Origin: Phycisphaerae bacterium
GTDB taxonomy: Bacteria; Planctomycetota; Phycisphaerae; Sedimentisphaerales; SM23-30
NCBI GenBank assembly: GCA_016342495.1
Contig: JAEIOG010000025.1
Span: forward strand, 1-55,088
Direction: 5' to 3'
Length of the DNA stretch: 55,088 nt
Shown: in pieces, positions 13,332 through 22,037 of the stretch
Numbering within the stretch: position 1 is the first letter of the stretch
Layout of the letters: the number at the start of each line of letters is the position of its first letter
Made by a program: the position numbers and the translations under genes
The notes under the pieces: model-generated
The model's database searches: none
Seen by the model: the letters and a program-made list of their open reading frames with translations, nothing else
Told to the model about the DNA's origin: nothing

Positions 13332-15564
13332 AGTTGTCAAACTCGATAATCCTGGGGCTAAATCAGATATTTGTATGCTGCAGATGGATCTGGCCAGAGG
13401 GGCTAAGCTGGAAATTGACCGGGAAGCCGGGGTGATTCGTAATGCCTCGCTGATTACCAAGGGTGATGCTCTTGGCCATGGCTTTGTGATCGATGATATT
13501 ATGCTCAAGCAGGTGGTCAGCAAAACTTCCAGTAAAGGAATTAAGTGTCGCCTGACCCATCCTGATGGTGGTTGGTTTGGTGGCAAAGATGGCGTGGAAG
13601 TTCTCCTGGGCACAGTTAAGAATCCTCGAGTCGATGGTGACCAGGTTCGCTGTGATATCCATTTTGGTAAATATGCTGAAAAGATTCCCGGCCTGGGTAA
13701 TGTCAAAGATTATTTACTGGATTTAGCTGAATCCAACCCGGAATATCTGGGTTTGTCAATCGTTTTTGACCGTTCTCCATTTACTGAAAGAACTGAAAAT
13801 GGCCTGCCACTGAAACCCGCTGGCCGGGTTAAAAGAGTGCTGGCCGCTGATTTTGTAGGTGACCCCGCTGCTAATCCCAAAGGAATGCTGGCCGCGGGTG
13901 ATAATGATGAAAGTGATGCATCTGATGATGATGCCAAAAATAATCCTGATATTGGAGATATTGAAATGGATAAGAAATTAAGAGCTTATTTGAAGAAGCT
14001 TGGCATTGTTACAGATAAAATGAGCGATGCTGAAGCTTTGACTGCGTTTAAGGCCTTAAATGCCGAAATGCAAAAAACCGTTACAGCATTAGCCGAAAGC
14101 GAGTCCCTTGATGATGATGCAAAACCTGCAGATCCTCCTGTAGAACCACAGCCTCTGGCCGCTGGCGGTGGCGATCCAGCTCCCGGAGCTTTGGGAAATG
14201 ATGCATTAAGCCAGGCACAAATGCTGGCTGAAAGCAATCGCATCTCAGGTTTGAGCATTATTGCTGCCAGTGCTGGTCTGGATGTCAACTGGCTAGCTAA
14301 GTGCATCAATGAAAAAACCTCACTGGCCGATGCCCGGGCCCTGGCAATTAAACTGACCGAAGGTAAACGTCCAGGTATTGTGGGTTTAGGTACCCATACC
14401 CATATCGATGTTACCGGTGACAATCGCCGGGATGCCTTAGGTGATGCCATTGTCGATGCGGTATTGCTCAAATCCGGTTCTGGCTCTGCCTTACAGGTCG
14501 TTACCGATGATACTACCGGTTTGGCTGTTATCGATAAGGACCGCAAAGTCCATGAGCTGGCCCGGGAATTTCGCGGTATGAACCTGGTGGAAATGGGGCG
14601 TAAATTCCTCAATGAAATGGGTTATGATGCCCAGCATCTATCCAAGGCTGAAGTTGCCCGTAAGCTTTTTGAAGTTAAGGTGCAGCTGACCCAGGGTACT
14701 TCTGATTTTCCATCGCTGTTGATGGATGCCAGTAATAAGACCCTGCGAGCTGCTTATCTGGAAGCACCTTCGGTCTGGCCTAATATCTGTGGCCGTGATA
14801 CGGCACCTGACTTTAAGACCATTAACATGGTTGCAGGTGGTGAAGTGCCTGATTTGTCTTTGGTCAATGAATTTGGTGAATATCCTCTGGTCAAGATCGG
14901 CGAAGCCAAGGAAACCTGCAAATTGGCTAAATATGGCAATCGTATCGCTTTGAGCTGGGAAACCCTGATCAATGATGACACCAAGGCCTTTGTCAATACC
15001 ACCGTTAAAATGGGCCAGGCTGCCCGCCGCAAGGAAGATGCCCTGGCGATTAATGTCTTGACCACCAATGGCAATATGGCCGATAGCAATCCGCTTTTTA
15101 GTGCTGCCCATGGCAATATCGCTTCCAGTGGTGCAGCTCCATCGATTAATACCCTAAATGCCATGGAATTGGCTATTGGTACTCAAACCGGCATTAGTGC
15201 TGATGTGACTTTGGACTATAACCCGGCATTGCTATTGGCACCCCGGGCCTTAAAAGGCACGATCAGCACCTTGTTGACCAGCTTGTATAACCCGGCCAAT
15301 GGCAATATGGAAGCCAATATCTGGCATAAGAAACTCACCGATCATTATACCGCCCGGCTGGATAATGTCAGCACTACCGGCTGGTATGGCTTTGTCGATC
15401 CGGCGATCCTGGCAACATTGATCATGTACTTCCTGGAAGGTGAAGAGCAGCCAAATATCACCGTCAGTGAAGAAAAGAATGATATGCGTATCTATCAGAT
15501 TCGTCATGTTATCGCCTGTGGTGCCAATGATTATCGTGGTGCCTGGTATAATGCTGGTGCCTAA
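13288..15564 (+). CDS. Prohead protease-scaffold-major capsid fusion protein
   Basis: About 758 aa from ATG 13288; starts at 13270, 13297 or 13375 are also possible because the gene begins inside the portal gene and no ribosome site decides it. The first 200 residues are an S78-like protease domain, with His in CRLTHPDGG and Ser in YLGLSIVFDRSPF as likely catalytic residues. An Ala/Asp/Glu-rich helical linker (about 220-330) resembles a scaffold. The C-terminal 400 residues, from about TQGTSDFPSLL to WYNAGA, resemble Mu-gpT-like major capsid proteins. Proteolysis would free the capsid subunit during head maturation. Fused protease/capsid proteins are known in other phages; cleavage sites are not visible. 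Confidence 0.82.
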   Translation: MKKMKKKKNRISRNRVVKLDNPGAKSDICMLQMDLARGAKLEIDREAGVIRNASLITKGDALGHGFVIDDIMLKQVVSKTSSKGIKCRLTHPDGGWFGGKDGVEVLLGTVKNPRVDGDQVRCDIHFGKYAEKIPGLGNVKDYLLDLAESNPEYLGLSIVFDRSPFTERTENGLPLKPAGRVKRVLAADFVGDPAANPKGMLAAGDNDESDASDDDAKNNPDIGDIEMDKKLRAYLKKLGIVTDKMSDAEALTAFKALNAEMQKTVTALAESESLDDDAKPADPPVEPQPLAAGGGDPAPGALGNDALSQAQMLAESNRISGLSIIAASAGLDVNWLAKCINEKTSLADARALAIKLTEGKRPGIVGLGTHTHIDVTGDNRRDALGDAIVDAVLLKSGSGSALQVVTDDTTGLAVIDKDRKVHELAREFRGMNLVEMGRKFLNEMGYDAQHLSKAEVARKLFEVKVQLTQGTSDFPSLLMDASNKTLRAAYLEAPSVWPNICGRDTAPDFKTINMVAGGEVPDLSLVNEFGEYPLVKIGEAKETCKLAKYGNRIALSWETLINDDTKAFVNTTVKMGQAARRKEDALAINVLTTNGNMADSNPLFSAAHGNIASSGAAPSINTLNAMELAIGTQTGISADVTLDYNPALLLAPRALKGTISTLLTSLYNPANGNMEANIWHKKLTDHYTARLDNVSTTGWYGFVDPAILATLIMYFLEGEEQPNITVSEEKNDMRIYQIRHVIACGANDYRGAWYNAGA

Positions 15565-15584
15565 TCAACTGGTAATGGATAAAC

Positions 15585-15608
15585 GGGCAGGTATTAGACC
15601 TGCCCTTA
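15585..15608 (+). terminator. Perfect hairpin after the capsid gene
   Basis: GGGCAGGT and ACCTGCCC pair around ATTAG. Only a short TT follows, so it may protect the capsid message rather than end transcription fully. Confidence 0.6.
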
Positions 15609-15632
15609 ATCAATAATGAACGAGGTAATATA

Positions 15633-16112
15633 ATGGCTAAAAAAAGTGAAAAAACCCTGGAGCCCACAGGTGATAATACCCTGGAAGATCAGGTGAAAAA
15701 ACTGGAAGATGCATTGAAAGCTGCTCAGCAGGAAAAAGATAATCTGGCTGTTGAACTGGAAAAGGCCCAGCAAAATAATTCTGAATTGACGAAAATTGCT
15801 GATGTCTTGCAGCAGGCCTTAGAGGCCAAAGAATCGCTGGAAGATGCAGCTTTGAAGATTAAACCGGTTCCAATTGACAAAATCAAAGAAGTCAAAACCA
15901 AACTACCTGCTTATGCCGGACCGGATAAAATTGCCCAGGCAGCGGGAAAGACATTGGAAGATACCTTAGCGGCTCTGGAAGCGGCAACTAATAGAGTTGC
16001 TCAAATCAGACGTGATGTAAGTGAAGCTGATGATGATCAGCCGGTATATGTCTATTCGGTTTATTCGCGAATAGTTACCCAGTATCTGGGTGTGCAGTTT
16101 ATCAAGGCATAA
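15633..16112 (+). CDS. Coiled-coil head protein
   Basis: A 159-aa protein with a good GAGG ribosome site. Residues about 15-80 are a long Glu/Lys/Ala heptad region, then a Pro-containing turn and a C-terminal beta-rich end (PVYVYSVYSRIVTQYLGVQF). It lies between capsid and decoration genes, where lambda has FI, a DNA-packaging helper of mixed acidic helical character. A scaffold or FI-like role is plausible but not proven. Confidence 0.55.
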   Translation: MAKKSEKTLEPTGDNTLEDQVKKLEDALKAAQQEKDNLAVELEKAQQNNSELTKIADVLQQALEAKESLEDAALKIKPVPIDKIKEVKTKLPAYAGPDKIAQAAGKTLEDTLAALEAATNRVAQIRRDVSEADDDQPVYVYSVYSRIVTQYLGVQFIKA

Positions 16113-16184
16113 GTAAGAAGGCAATAGGCAATAGGTATAAGCTAAAAGTTAAAATACAATTAATAATTGATATGGAGATATATC

Positions 16185-16511
16185 ATGCAAAGTTTGAAAT
16201 ATGAAGATGGGAAAATTATTCAGCATGTCGCAGCATCTGCGATATCGATGGATGATGTTATTGTTGTCGGCGATCGCATTGGCATTGCCATGGTCGATAT
16301 CGCCAGTGGCGCAACTGGCAGTTTGCTGACCGAAGGTGTTTGTGAACTTACCGCTGAAACCGGTGTGGCCTGGGCCCAGGGCGATCAGCTGTACTGGGAT
16401 TCTGGCAATTCCAGATTGACTAAAACGGCCAGCACCTTCAAAAAGGCTGGTTTTGCTGCAGCTGTTAAAGCCTCAGCTGCGTCTGTGGGCTTAGTTAAGC
16501 TTAATGCTTAA
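16185..16511 (+). CDS. Capsid decoration-type protein, DUF2190 family
   Basis: A 108-aa protein starting at ATG 16185 behind GGAG. It matches the DUF2190 pattern closely: VVVGDRIGIAMVDIASG, then a strand ending GVCEL, VAWAQGDQLYWD and a C-terminal SVGLVKLNA. These are small beta-barrel proteins found next to the capsid gene, and several act as head decoration proteins, as lambda D does. The position after the capsid gene agrees. It ends before a large hairpin. Confidence 0.85.
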   Translation: MQSLKYEDGKIIQHVAASAISMDDVIVVGDRIGIAMVDIASGATGSLLTEGVCELTAETGVAWAQGDQLYWDSGNSRLTKTASTFKKAGFAAAVKASAASVGLVKLNA

Positions 16512-16521
16512 TAATTAATAC

Positions 16522-16582
16522 AAAGCCATCAGGGGCAAAAGGCAAATTGATTGATAATAAAGACTTTGCCGCTGATGGCTTT
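16522..16582 (+). terminator. Long two-part stem between head genes
   Basis: AAAGCCATCAG (16522-16532) pairs perfectly with CTGATGGCTTT (16572-16582), and the inner GGCAAA/TTTGCC adds to the stem. TTTAATTTT follows. It probably limits read-through from the highly expressed capsid genes into the tail genes. Confidence 0.7.
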
Positions 16583-16602
16583 AATTTTGTGTGAGGTTTG
16601 AT

Positions 16603-16959
16603 ATGGGATCATTGCAGGAATTGGCCGCTGGCGATAAAGATTTTTTCGATGGTGAACTGGGCGTTGATGCCTCAGTTACATTGATTAATGATGGCGTGGA
16701 AACTGTCGAAACTGCCAGAATTATTGTAATTAAACAATATAGCGAAAATAGCATATATGGCCATGGCCAGAATAAAAATCAGGTTCTGATTTGTGATTTA
16801 GTCAGTGAGCACAGTCGTTCTATCGTCCAGGATGATAAGATTGTTTTTGCCGGCTGTACTTATAATATTGACCATATCGAAATGCTGAGCAATCCGCGGA
16901 TAACAGCTAACAGTAATCAGCGTGAAAATGTTGGCAATCATTATATGGAGATGAATTAA
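16603..16959 (+). CDS. Head-tail connector candidate
   Basis: A 118-aa beta-rich protein; ATG 16603 has GAGG upstream. It begins MGSLQELAAGDKDFFDGELG and has strands with VTLINDGVE and KIVFAGCTYNIDHIEML. In lambdoid order this is the FII/Z position, where small beta-barrel completion proteins sit. Resemblance is structural only. The next gene starts at the base after its stop. Confidence 0.5.
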   Translation: MGSLQELAAGDKDFFDGELGVDASVTLINDGVETVETARIIVIKQYSENSIYGHGQNKNQVLICDLVSEHSRSIVQDDKIVFAGCTYNIDHIEMLSNPRITANSNQRENVGNHYMEMN

Positions 16960-17253
16960 ATGGCTATAAACGAAAAAACCCCGGTCAAACTCACTTTGAA
17001 GATGGTAATAGCGATTGTCTGCATTGTTGGAAGTTGTTGTTTTGCAGTCGGCAAATATGTTAATCGTACAGAAACATCTTTTGCGGCGATGACCAAAAGT
17101 ATTGAAAAGAATGCCGAAACGACCAAGGCATTATCTGACAATCAGCTTTTGATTACTGCCAATTTGAAGGCGTTGACTGAAAGACTGTCCAACCATTGTG
17201 AGAGCGATCTGATAACCAAGCCCGCTGATGTGCGGGATCTGGTCAGGGATTAA
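16960..17253 (+). CDS. Small membrane protein within the head-tail genes
   Basis: A 97-aa protein with one membrane segment at residues about 15-31 (MVIAIVCIVGSCCFAVG), a short basic N-terminus and a helical polar tail of about 60 residues. That is the topology of some holins, inner spanins and phage membrane accessory proteins. It directly follows the connector candidate without a gap, an odd place for a lysis gene. There is no other evidence for lysis. Confidence 0.55.
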   Translation: MAINEKTPVKLTLKMVIAIVCIVGSCCFAVGKYVNRTETSFAAMTKSIEKNAETTKALSDNQLLITANLKALTERLSNHCESDLITKPADVRDLVRD

Positions 17254-17262
17254 GGTGTTATT

Positions 17263-17781
17263 ATGAATCAAAGTATGATTAAAGTTAATCGTGATGAAGG
17301 TGCTTATCTGGCAACCCCGAATTTACCTGGCAAGGTTCTTATCGCTGCCGGGACGGTCGCAGTTAATCGGGCGGCAACTGATATAAAAGTTGATACCGAT
17401 GGTATTGTCGATGTCATTGACTTGCTGGGTATGCCGATTGGCTATTTGTTAATGTCTTTTGTTAAAGATGATGCTGTTGCTGCCCAGGCAGCTAATATCG
17501 AAGTATTTGCTGGTCGTGATGGCAGCTCATTTAAGCGAGTGTTTAGCGGTTCGATTACTATTGGCCCGGCGATTTGTTCTGCTTTGCCTGATGGCACAGC
17601 ATTAACTGATGGCCTGTGGGCTAAGATTATCACATCGGGTGGCAATGATTATTGGGGTGCCAAGGTTATTGGCAATGCCTGTGACGAGATTGCCCAGTTG
17701 CAGTTTGATCTGCGAGGTTGTCGCTATCTTTATGTTGTGATAAGTGATGCTGATGTTAAAGCTATTATAAGCGGATACTAA
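17263..17781 (+). CDS. Putative virion protein
   Basis: A 172-aa protein with repeated beta-strand text and many Gly and Asp, including IEVFAGRDGSSFKRVFSGSITI in its middle, typical of small structural jelly-roll or tail-completion proteins. It lies nine bases after the membrane protein gene. No family was recognised; it is called structural only because of its place among head and tail genes. Confidence 0.5.
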   Translation: MNQSMIKVNRDEGAYLATPNLPGKVLIAAGTVAVNRAATDIKVDTDGIVDVIDLLGMPIGYLLMSFVKDDAVAAQAANIEVFAGRDGSSFKRVFSGSITIGPAICSALPDGTALTDGLWAKIITSGGNDYWGAKVIGNACDEIAQLQFDLRGCRYLYVVISDADVKAIISGY

Positions 17782-17794
17782 AGGAATTTATATT

Positions 17795-18172
17795 GTGGCT
17801 GATAAAATTGATAAAGAAATCGTAAAAGTTGACCATATTAAACAATTGGTTGACCTGGTAGATAGCACTGTTGATGTCGATACTGATCTGGAAAAGTATG
17901 ATTATACTGCCAGATTGGTTGAGTTGGGGATCCCAGCTGGTCAGCAGGAAATTGTCGGCCAGAAGTTAGCGATGCTTTGCAAGCTTAAAAAGGATGAGAA
18001 AATCCGTAAGGCTAAATGTGCCGGTATCCGGGCTGAAGTTATCGCAGGCGCTGATGCTGGGACTTTGGTCTCGGGTGTGCCTTTTGCTAGAAGCGTCGAT
18101 GATCTTGATGTCAAGCTTATACCGGACGGCTTTATTGTCGGCCTTAAAGATGGGGTAGATACCAATGGCTAG
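17795..18172 (+). CDS. Hypothetical tail-region protein
   Basis: A 125-aa protein with a GTG start behind AAGGAA. The N-terminal half is helical and charged (KEIVKVDHIKQLVDLVDS), the C-terminal part has short strands (VKLIPDGFIVGLKDG). It overlaps the beta-helix gene by eight bases (ATGGCTAG), so the two are translationally coupled and may work together. Function not recognised. Confidence 0.5.
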   Translation: MADKIDKEIVKVDHIKQLVDLVDSTVDVDTDLEKYDYTARLVELGIPAGQQEIVGQKLAMLCKLKKDEKIRKAKCAGIRAEVIAGADAGTLVSGVPFARSVDDLDVKLIPDGFIVGLKDGVDTNG

Positions 18173-19448
18173 CTCGGCTCATGTAGTTAATGACAAGCTC
18201 CCTGGTAGTGATGTCAACAGTGGTGGCGGCTGGGTAATCGGTAAGTATGGCCTTGATGCTCTAAATTATCAGGGTATGTATCTGCCCGATGGCAGCCCGG
18301 TCGCAGTTGCCACCGCTGAAACCGGTGGGGCTGTATTTGATGAATCATACTTTTCTAGTCCGCCATTGCTGGGGATGATTTGCAATCACCAGGGGACTAG
18401 AATTTATATTGATTCTGTCTCTTATTTTGAGGGGACCTATGCCATAGGATTTCTAAAGCTGACTGATAATTCTATTTACACAGCTATAACTGGCGGCGAT
18501 ACGGTATATTTTGGTGGCTGTTTCTGGTATGGTTCCAGCGTTGCAACTGGAGTTCCAAATGCAGATGTTGCGCTCGAATTAGATCATGTAACCAGAATTA
18601 TCTGGTTTAGCCGGGATGAGCCATTGACTTATAAGGTTCCTATGTCAGCTTTTTGTGCGACTACTCAATCCAGCAATCACACTGGTAGCTGTCACTGGCG
18701 GGGCTTTAAGGATTATCCGGGTGATAATCCTGATATTGCTAATCAGCCGGAATGGTTTGTCGATGGCACTGATATTAATGAAGCGATGCTTGACATTTCT
18801 GGTCTGGTCAATATTTCATTTGATCGGATTAAATTCAGGCGGGTAAATTCCAGTGTGGTCGGCAGAGATTTGTTGACCGGAGATACTTCGACGGCCAGCT
18901 TTACCTATACCAATAGCGAAATGCAAGGTGGCAATAAAGCTGTTGGTGCTACCGGCTGGGAAAATCTGGCAATTACCGACACTATTATTCGCGATGCTTA
19001 TAATATTGGCATATCCTGTAGCTCAAACAATGCCATGCTATCAAATTTGAAAATATACGATTGTGATGGTTATGGATTGACGGCTTATTATGGCTCATTG
19101 CATAATATAACTGTGAGCGGTTGCGGTGTTGGAGTTAAATTGTATTTCACATCGGCTGATTGTTCCTTTGCCTTATGTAATATTTTATCCGCTGGAAACA
19201 CGACGGACTGGGACCATGATGCAACTGTTGTAGTTTCTCCGTATATGAGCAATTGTATAAGTGGTGGTGATATGCCAGAAGTATATAAACAGCTTAACCC
19301 GCTGGATTGGGGCATTGAAAATGTTGACCCGCAGTTTATTTCGCTAAATCCAGAATGTGCTGACTTCCTGGTTCCGGCTAATTCACAGGTCAGAGAAATA
19401 CTGGGCCTCCAGCCGGTTGATATTAAACGCCTGAGGACGAGATACTAA
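18165..19448 (+). CDS. Parallel beta-helix protein, tailspike-like
   Basis: A 427-aa protein with a right-handed parallel beta-helix appearance from about residue 190 to 350: repeated short strands with Asn/Gly/Ser turns (LVNISFDRIKFRRVNS, ENLAITDTIIRDAYNIGISC, LSNLKIYDCDGYGLTA, LHNITVSGCGVGVKL). Such folds bind or cleave polysaccharides in phage tailspikes. The N-terminal 180 residues may be an attachment or separate domain. It is unusually placed, between head-completion and tail-tube genes rather than after the tape measure. It overlaps both neighbours. Confidence 0.6.
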   Translation: MASSAHVVNDKLPGSDVNSGGGWVIGKYGLDALNYQGMYLPDGSPVAVATAETGGAVFDESYFSSPPLLGMICNHQGTRIYIDSVSYFEGTYAIGFLKLTDNSIYTAITGGDTVYFGGCFWYGSSVATGVPNADVALELDHVTRIIWFSRDEPLTYKVPMSAFCATTQSSNHTGSCHWRGFKDYPGDNPDIANQPEWFVDGTDINEAMLDISGLVNISFDRIKFRRVNSSVVGRDLLTGDTSTASFTYTNSEMQGGNKAVGATGWENLAITDTIIRDAYNIGISCSSNNAMLSNLKIYDCDGYGLTAYYGSLHNITVSGCGVGVKLYFTSADCSFALCNILSAGNTTDWDHDATVVVSPYMSNCISGGDMPEVYKQLNPLDWGIENVDPQFISLNPECADFLVPANSQVREILGLQPVDIKRLRTRY

Positions 19449-20224
19449 TGAGTGCACCAACATTAAATCTTGAATTAACCGGTACCACAGTAACGGCTTC
19501 TATTGATGGTGAAGCTGGGGTAAGCTATGAACTCTATATGGCCGCTGGCAGCTCTGAGCCATGGGCTTTAGCTGGAAGTGTTCTGGGACCTGGTGAAATT
19601 GAAGTTGCGGATTTAGATACTGCCCAGGTTTATTTGTTTATTGCAATAGCCAAAGATGGCTTGAATTATTCACTGCCGTCAACTGTTGAAACGGTGACCA
19701 CTGGTGTAGATCCTGCAAGTGAGGGATTGTTTATTGCACCAATGGAAGCATTAAAAAATATGCTGGCTGGATGTCCGAGTTTCCGCCAATGGTGCGGAGC
19801 GACAACCGGAACATCTGAAGAAAATCTCCAGGTGGCCTTAAATAAAATCTCTGAGATACATGATAAAACATTAGCCCGGCCTTATGCCTATATGACCTTT
19901 GGCGATGATTATAATGCTGAGGTTAATGCCGGGGGCAGCCGTAATTATTTCGCCGAAAATGGCAATGTGCTTTTGTGTTTTGAAGCTGATATTGCCCCAG
20001 CTCATATTAATGATGATTATGCCTCGGGGAAGGCATTTTTAGGGGCGGGCGGAATTGGCACGATAATTACTGAATTGATGAGCCTGGCTGGTTTAGGCGG
20101 TTATCTCAATATTACCGGTATCACTCAAACCGATGGGCCAGGCCGCAATCCAAAAGGTGAAGTTGATAAAAATAAGAATCCTGTGCATTATTGGCAGGTC
20201 TGGTTTCAAATCAGCTGGAGCTGA
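19448..20224 (+). CDS. Fn3-like plus tail-completion-like protein
   Basis: A 258-aa protein. Residues about 3-90 look like an immunoglobulin/Fn3 fold (LELTGTTVTASIDGEAGVSYELYM, then VYLFIAIAKDGLNYS). Residues about 95-258 form a helical then beta-rich domain (MEALKNMLAGCPSFRQWCGA, HYWQVWFQISWS) resembling phage minor tail or tail-terminator proteins, which cap the tail tube. It overlaps the beta-helix gene in TAATG and stands before the tail tube gene, fitting a Z/U-like role. Confidence 0.5.
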   Translation: MSAPTLNLELTGTTVTASIDGEAGVSYELYMAAGSSEPWALAGSVLGPGEIEVADLDTAQVYLFIAIAKDGLNYSLPSTVETVTTGVDPASEGLFIAPMEALKNMLAGCPSFRQWCGATTGTSEENLQVALNKISEIHDKTLARPYAYMTFGDDYNAEVNAGGSRNYFAENGNVLLCFEADIAPAHINDDYASGKAFLGAGGIGTIITELMSLAGLGGYLNITGITQTDGPGRNPKGEVDKNKNPVHYWQVWFQISWS

Positions 20225-20253
20225 TAGAAAACTTAATAGAAAGTGAGTAAGTT

Positions 20254-21153
20254 ATGACAGCTAAATATAATATCTATATGCTCGATCTAAATGGAACTGC
20301 TATTGATGCGATGACCGATCAAACCTTAGATGGCGGTGCTCAGATAGTTCGGGGTATTTTCGATGGCGGGGTTGCTCCGACCATGACCCATATCTCCAGC
20401 GTTGATCCAAATGTTAATTGCAGCTCTAAATCGATAGGTAAGTTCCTGGCTGCTATTGGTGCTGATCCTTGTATGGGGATGGCCATTGGTGCCAGTGATG
20501 CAGTGATATTGTTTTGTGCTGCCTGTGCTGATTTGGGCGCAGTAGAGACGACCGGGGCCATGAAGGCCACTGTCAATAAGGGTATGGTTTTACCGCAGGA
20601 TTTTTCTTGCAGTAATGATTCCCCTGGTTCGATTAATATCTCTATTATACCGCTGGGCGATGGCACTAACAGCCCGATTACTACCGCTATCAGTCAGAGT
20701 TTAGCTGGCAGTCCTGATGCCGATGAGCAATGGTATCCAGGCCCGGTTGTCTTGAATAATGTTCTGGCCAGCGGTATTGAAAGCTGCAGCGGTCAGTTTG
20801 GTATTAATTTCAAAGGTTATAAAGAAGCTGGTCAGGTGCAAAATACTACCGGCTGTATCGAAAGTGCCCAGCCGGTTCTGAGCTTTGTCAGTAGAGATGT
20901 GAGCTTGTTTCATACTTATCAAAGTGGGGTAGCTATCAGTAGTGCTACCAAGCTGTATTTGCGTAAGGCCAAAGCACATGGCAGCCGTGAACTCGATGCC
21001 ACAGCGGTGCATTGTCAGTTTACCGTTAATTCCGGGATGATTATTGCCCGGCGGGTAGCTGGTTCACCGCAGCTGGTCAATGTTGATATTATTCCGAACT
21101 GGGATGGAACTAATGCTCTAATCGTTTTTGCCCTGGCTGCTATTACCGTATAG
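20254..21153 (+). CDS. Probable major tail (tube) protein
   Basis: A 299-aa, beta-rich protein with few charged residues and many Ser, Gly, Ala and Thr, as expected for a tail tube subunit. It stands two genes before the frameshifted chaperone, the conserved location of the tube protein. A good ribosome site (AAAGTGAG) is present. The N-terminal half contains a Cys pair (FCAACADLG). The call rests mainly on gene order and composition. Confidence 0.6.
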   Translation: MTAKYNIYMLDLNGTAIDAMTDQTLDGGAQIVRGIFDGGVAPTMTHISSVDPNVNCSSKSIGKFLAAIGADPCMGMAIGASDAVILFCAACADLGAVETTGAMKATVNKGMVLPQDFSCSNDSPGSINISIIPLGDGTNSPITTAISQSLAGSPDADEQWYPGPVVLNNVLASGIESCSGQFGINFKGYKEAGQVQNTTGCIESAQPVLSFVSRDVSLFHTYQSGVAISSATKLYLRKAKAHGSRELDATAVHCQFTVNSGMIIARRVAGSPQLVNVDIIPNWDGTNALIVFALAAITV

Positions 21154-21177
21154 TAATTATAAATTGAGGAACTGATC

Positions 21178-21339
21178 ATGTCTGAAAAGAAAAATGAGAT
21201 TGTGTTAACCTTAAAACTGGATAATGCTGCAGATCGGCGCATGCTGGAAAATTATCGTCGTATGACTGATGATAAAAAACTGGCTGCTCAGATCAAACAG
21301 GCATTGACCGCTTATCCAATTGAAAAAGAAAGTAAGTAA
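21178..21339 (+). CDS. Short basic helical protein
   Basis: A 53-aa peptide from ATG 21178 with a GAGG site eight bases upstream. It is rich in Lys, Asp and Arg, and opens with a strand (EIVLTLKLDNAADRRM) followed by helices, which resembles a small ribbon-helix-helix DNA-binding protein, although it is short. It lies two bases before the chaperone gene. A virion-assembly accessory is the alternative. Confidence 0.5.
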   Translation: MSEKKNEIVLTLKLDNAADRRMLENYRRMTDDKKLAAQIKQALTAYPIEKESK

Positions 21340-21341
21340 TT

Positions 21342-22037
21342 ATGGCAGGCTTTTTATATTTTATTGAAGGTCAAAGCCAATTGCCCACCGAATCGCAGCT
21401 GGTCGAGTTGGGGCTGGGCCATCTGGTAGGTTGTGCTTTAGGTACCAACCCAGCTAATAAAGGCCCTAATGATAGTGGGGCGGGCCTGATTTTTGCTGTT
21501 GATGGAGCGGTGCATCCAATTATGCTGGTTCCTGATAAACAGAAATGGATTAAAACCGATAAATATGCTGTGGGTTATTATGTTGATATGATCCCATGTC
21601 GTGATGATTTACTTAGCGGTGCTAATTGGCCGGGACATGCAGTTATGATGAATGATGGCAATGATTGGATCATTCCACCATTTCGTTATTTACCTAACTT
21701 TTTGGAATATGATCCCGCTCAAGGGCAATTGATGCGACAGCCATTAAAAAAATATCAGCCGATGGCTAAACAGGTTGAAAGGCTATGGTTGGATTATTTC
21801 TATGATACTGGTATTGATGAAAACTATCAAAAGCCGCAAGACCATGAAAGTTTTACCGAGAGTCAGCAACTACAGCTTTGTGCTGATTTTCTGGCAATTA
21901 ATTATCGGGTTGGAATAATTGAGCTGGGATTATTGCAGTTATTGGGTGATAAACAAATGGAATTATCCCTGAAGGCTATTTTAGATTTACCGAGATTAGT
22001 GGCCGCCAGTCAAAAAAAAACTCTAGCGGGAGATTGA
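21342..22037 (+). CDS. Tail assembly chaperone (gpG-like), zero-frame product
   Basis: A 231-aa protein lying between the tail tube and tape measure genes, the conserved place for G/GT-type tail chaperones, which coat the tape measure during assembly. Its C-terminal half is helical (LQLCADFLAINYRVGIIELG, AILDLPRLVAAS). Five codons before its stop lies a run of nine A (22012-22020) making the slippery heptamer A-AAA-AAA in the correct phase, and a -1 shift opens a 40-codon extension. The G product would be this 231-aa form and the GT product about 266 aa. Confidence 0.7.
   Translation: MAGFLYFIEGQSQLPTESQLVELGLGHLVGCALGTNPANKGPNDSGAGLIFAVDGAVHPIMLVPDKQKWIKTDKYAVGYYVDMIPCRDDLLSGANWPGHAVMMNDGNDWIIPPFRYLPNFLEYDPAQGQLMRQPLKKYQPMAKQVERLWLDYFYDTGIDENYQKPQDHESFTESQQLQLCADFLAINYRVGIIELGLLQLLGDKQMELSLKAILDLPRLVAASQKKTLAGD
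22013..22019 (+). promoter_or_regulatory. Programmed -1 frameshift site
   Basis: The heptamer A-AAA-AAA matches the X-XXY-YYZ rule with zero-frame codons AAA at 22014-22016 and 22017-22019. After slipping, the ribosome reads AAC TCT AGC GGG and on to TAA at 22139-22141. The stop of the zero frame follows at 22035-22037. Confidence 0.75.

Noticed and set aside
16960-17253. Holin gene
   Set aside because: One membrane segment fits, but the place within the head-tail genes and the lack of an endolysin nearby give no support.
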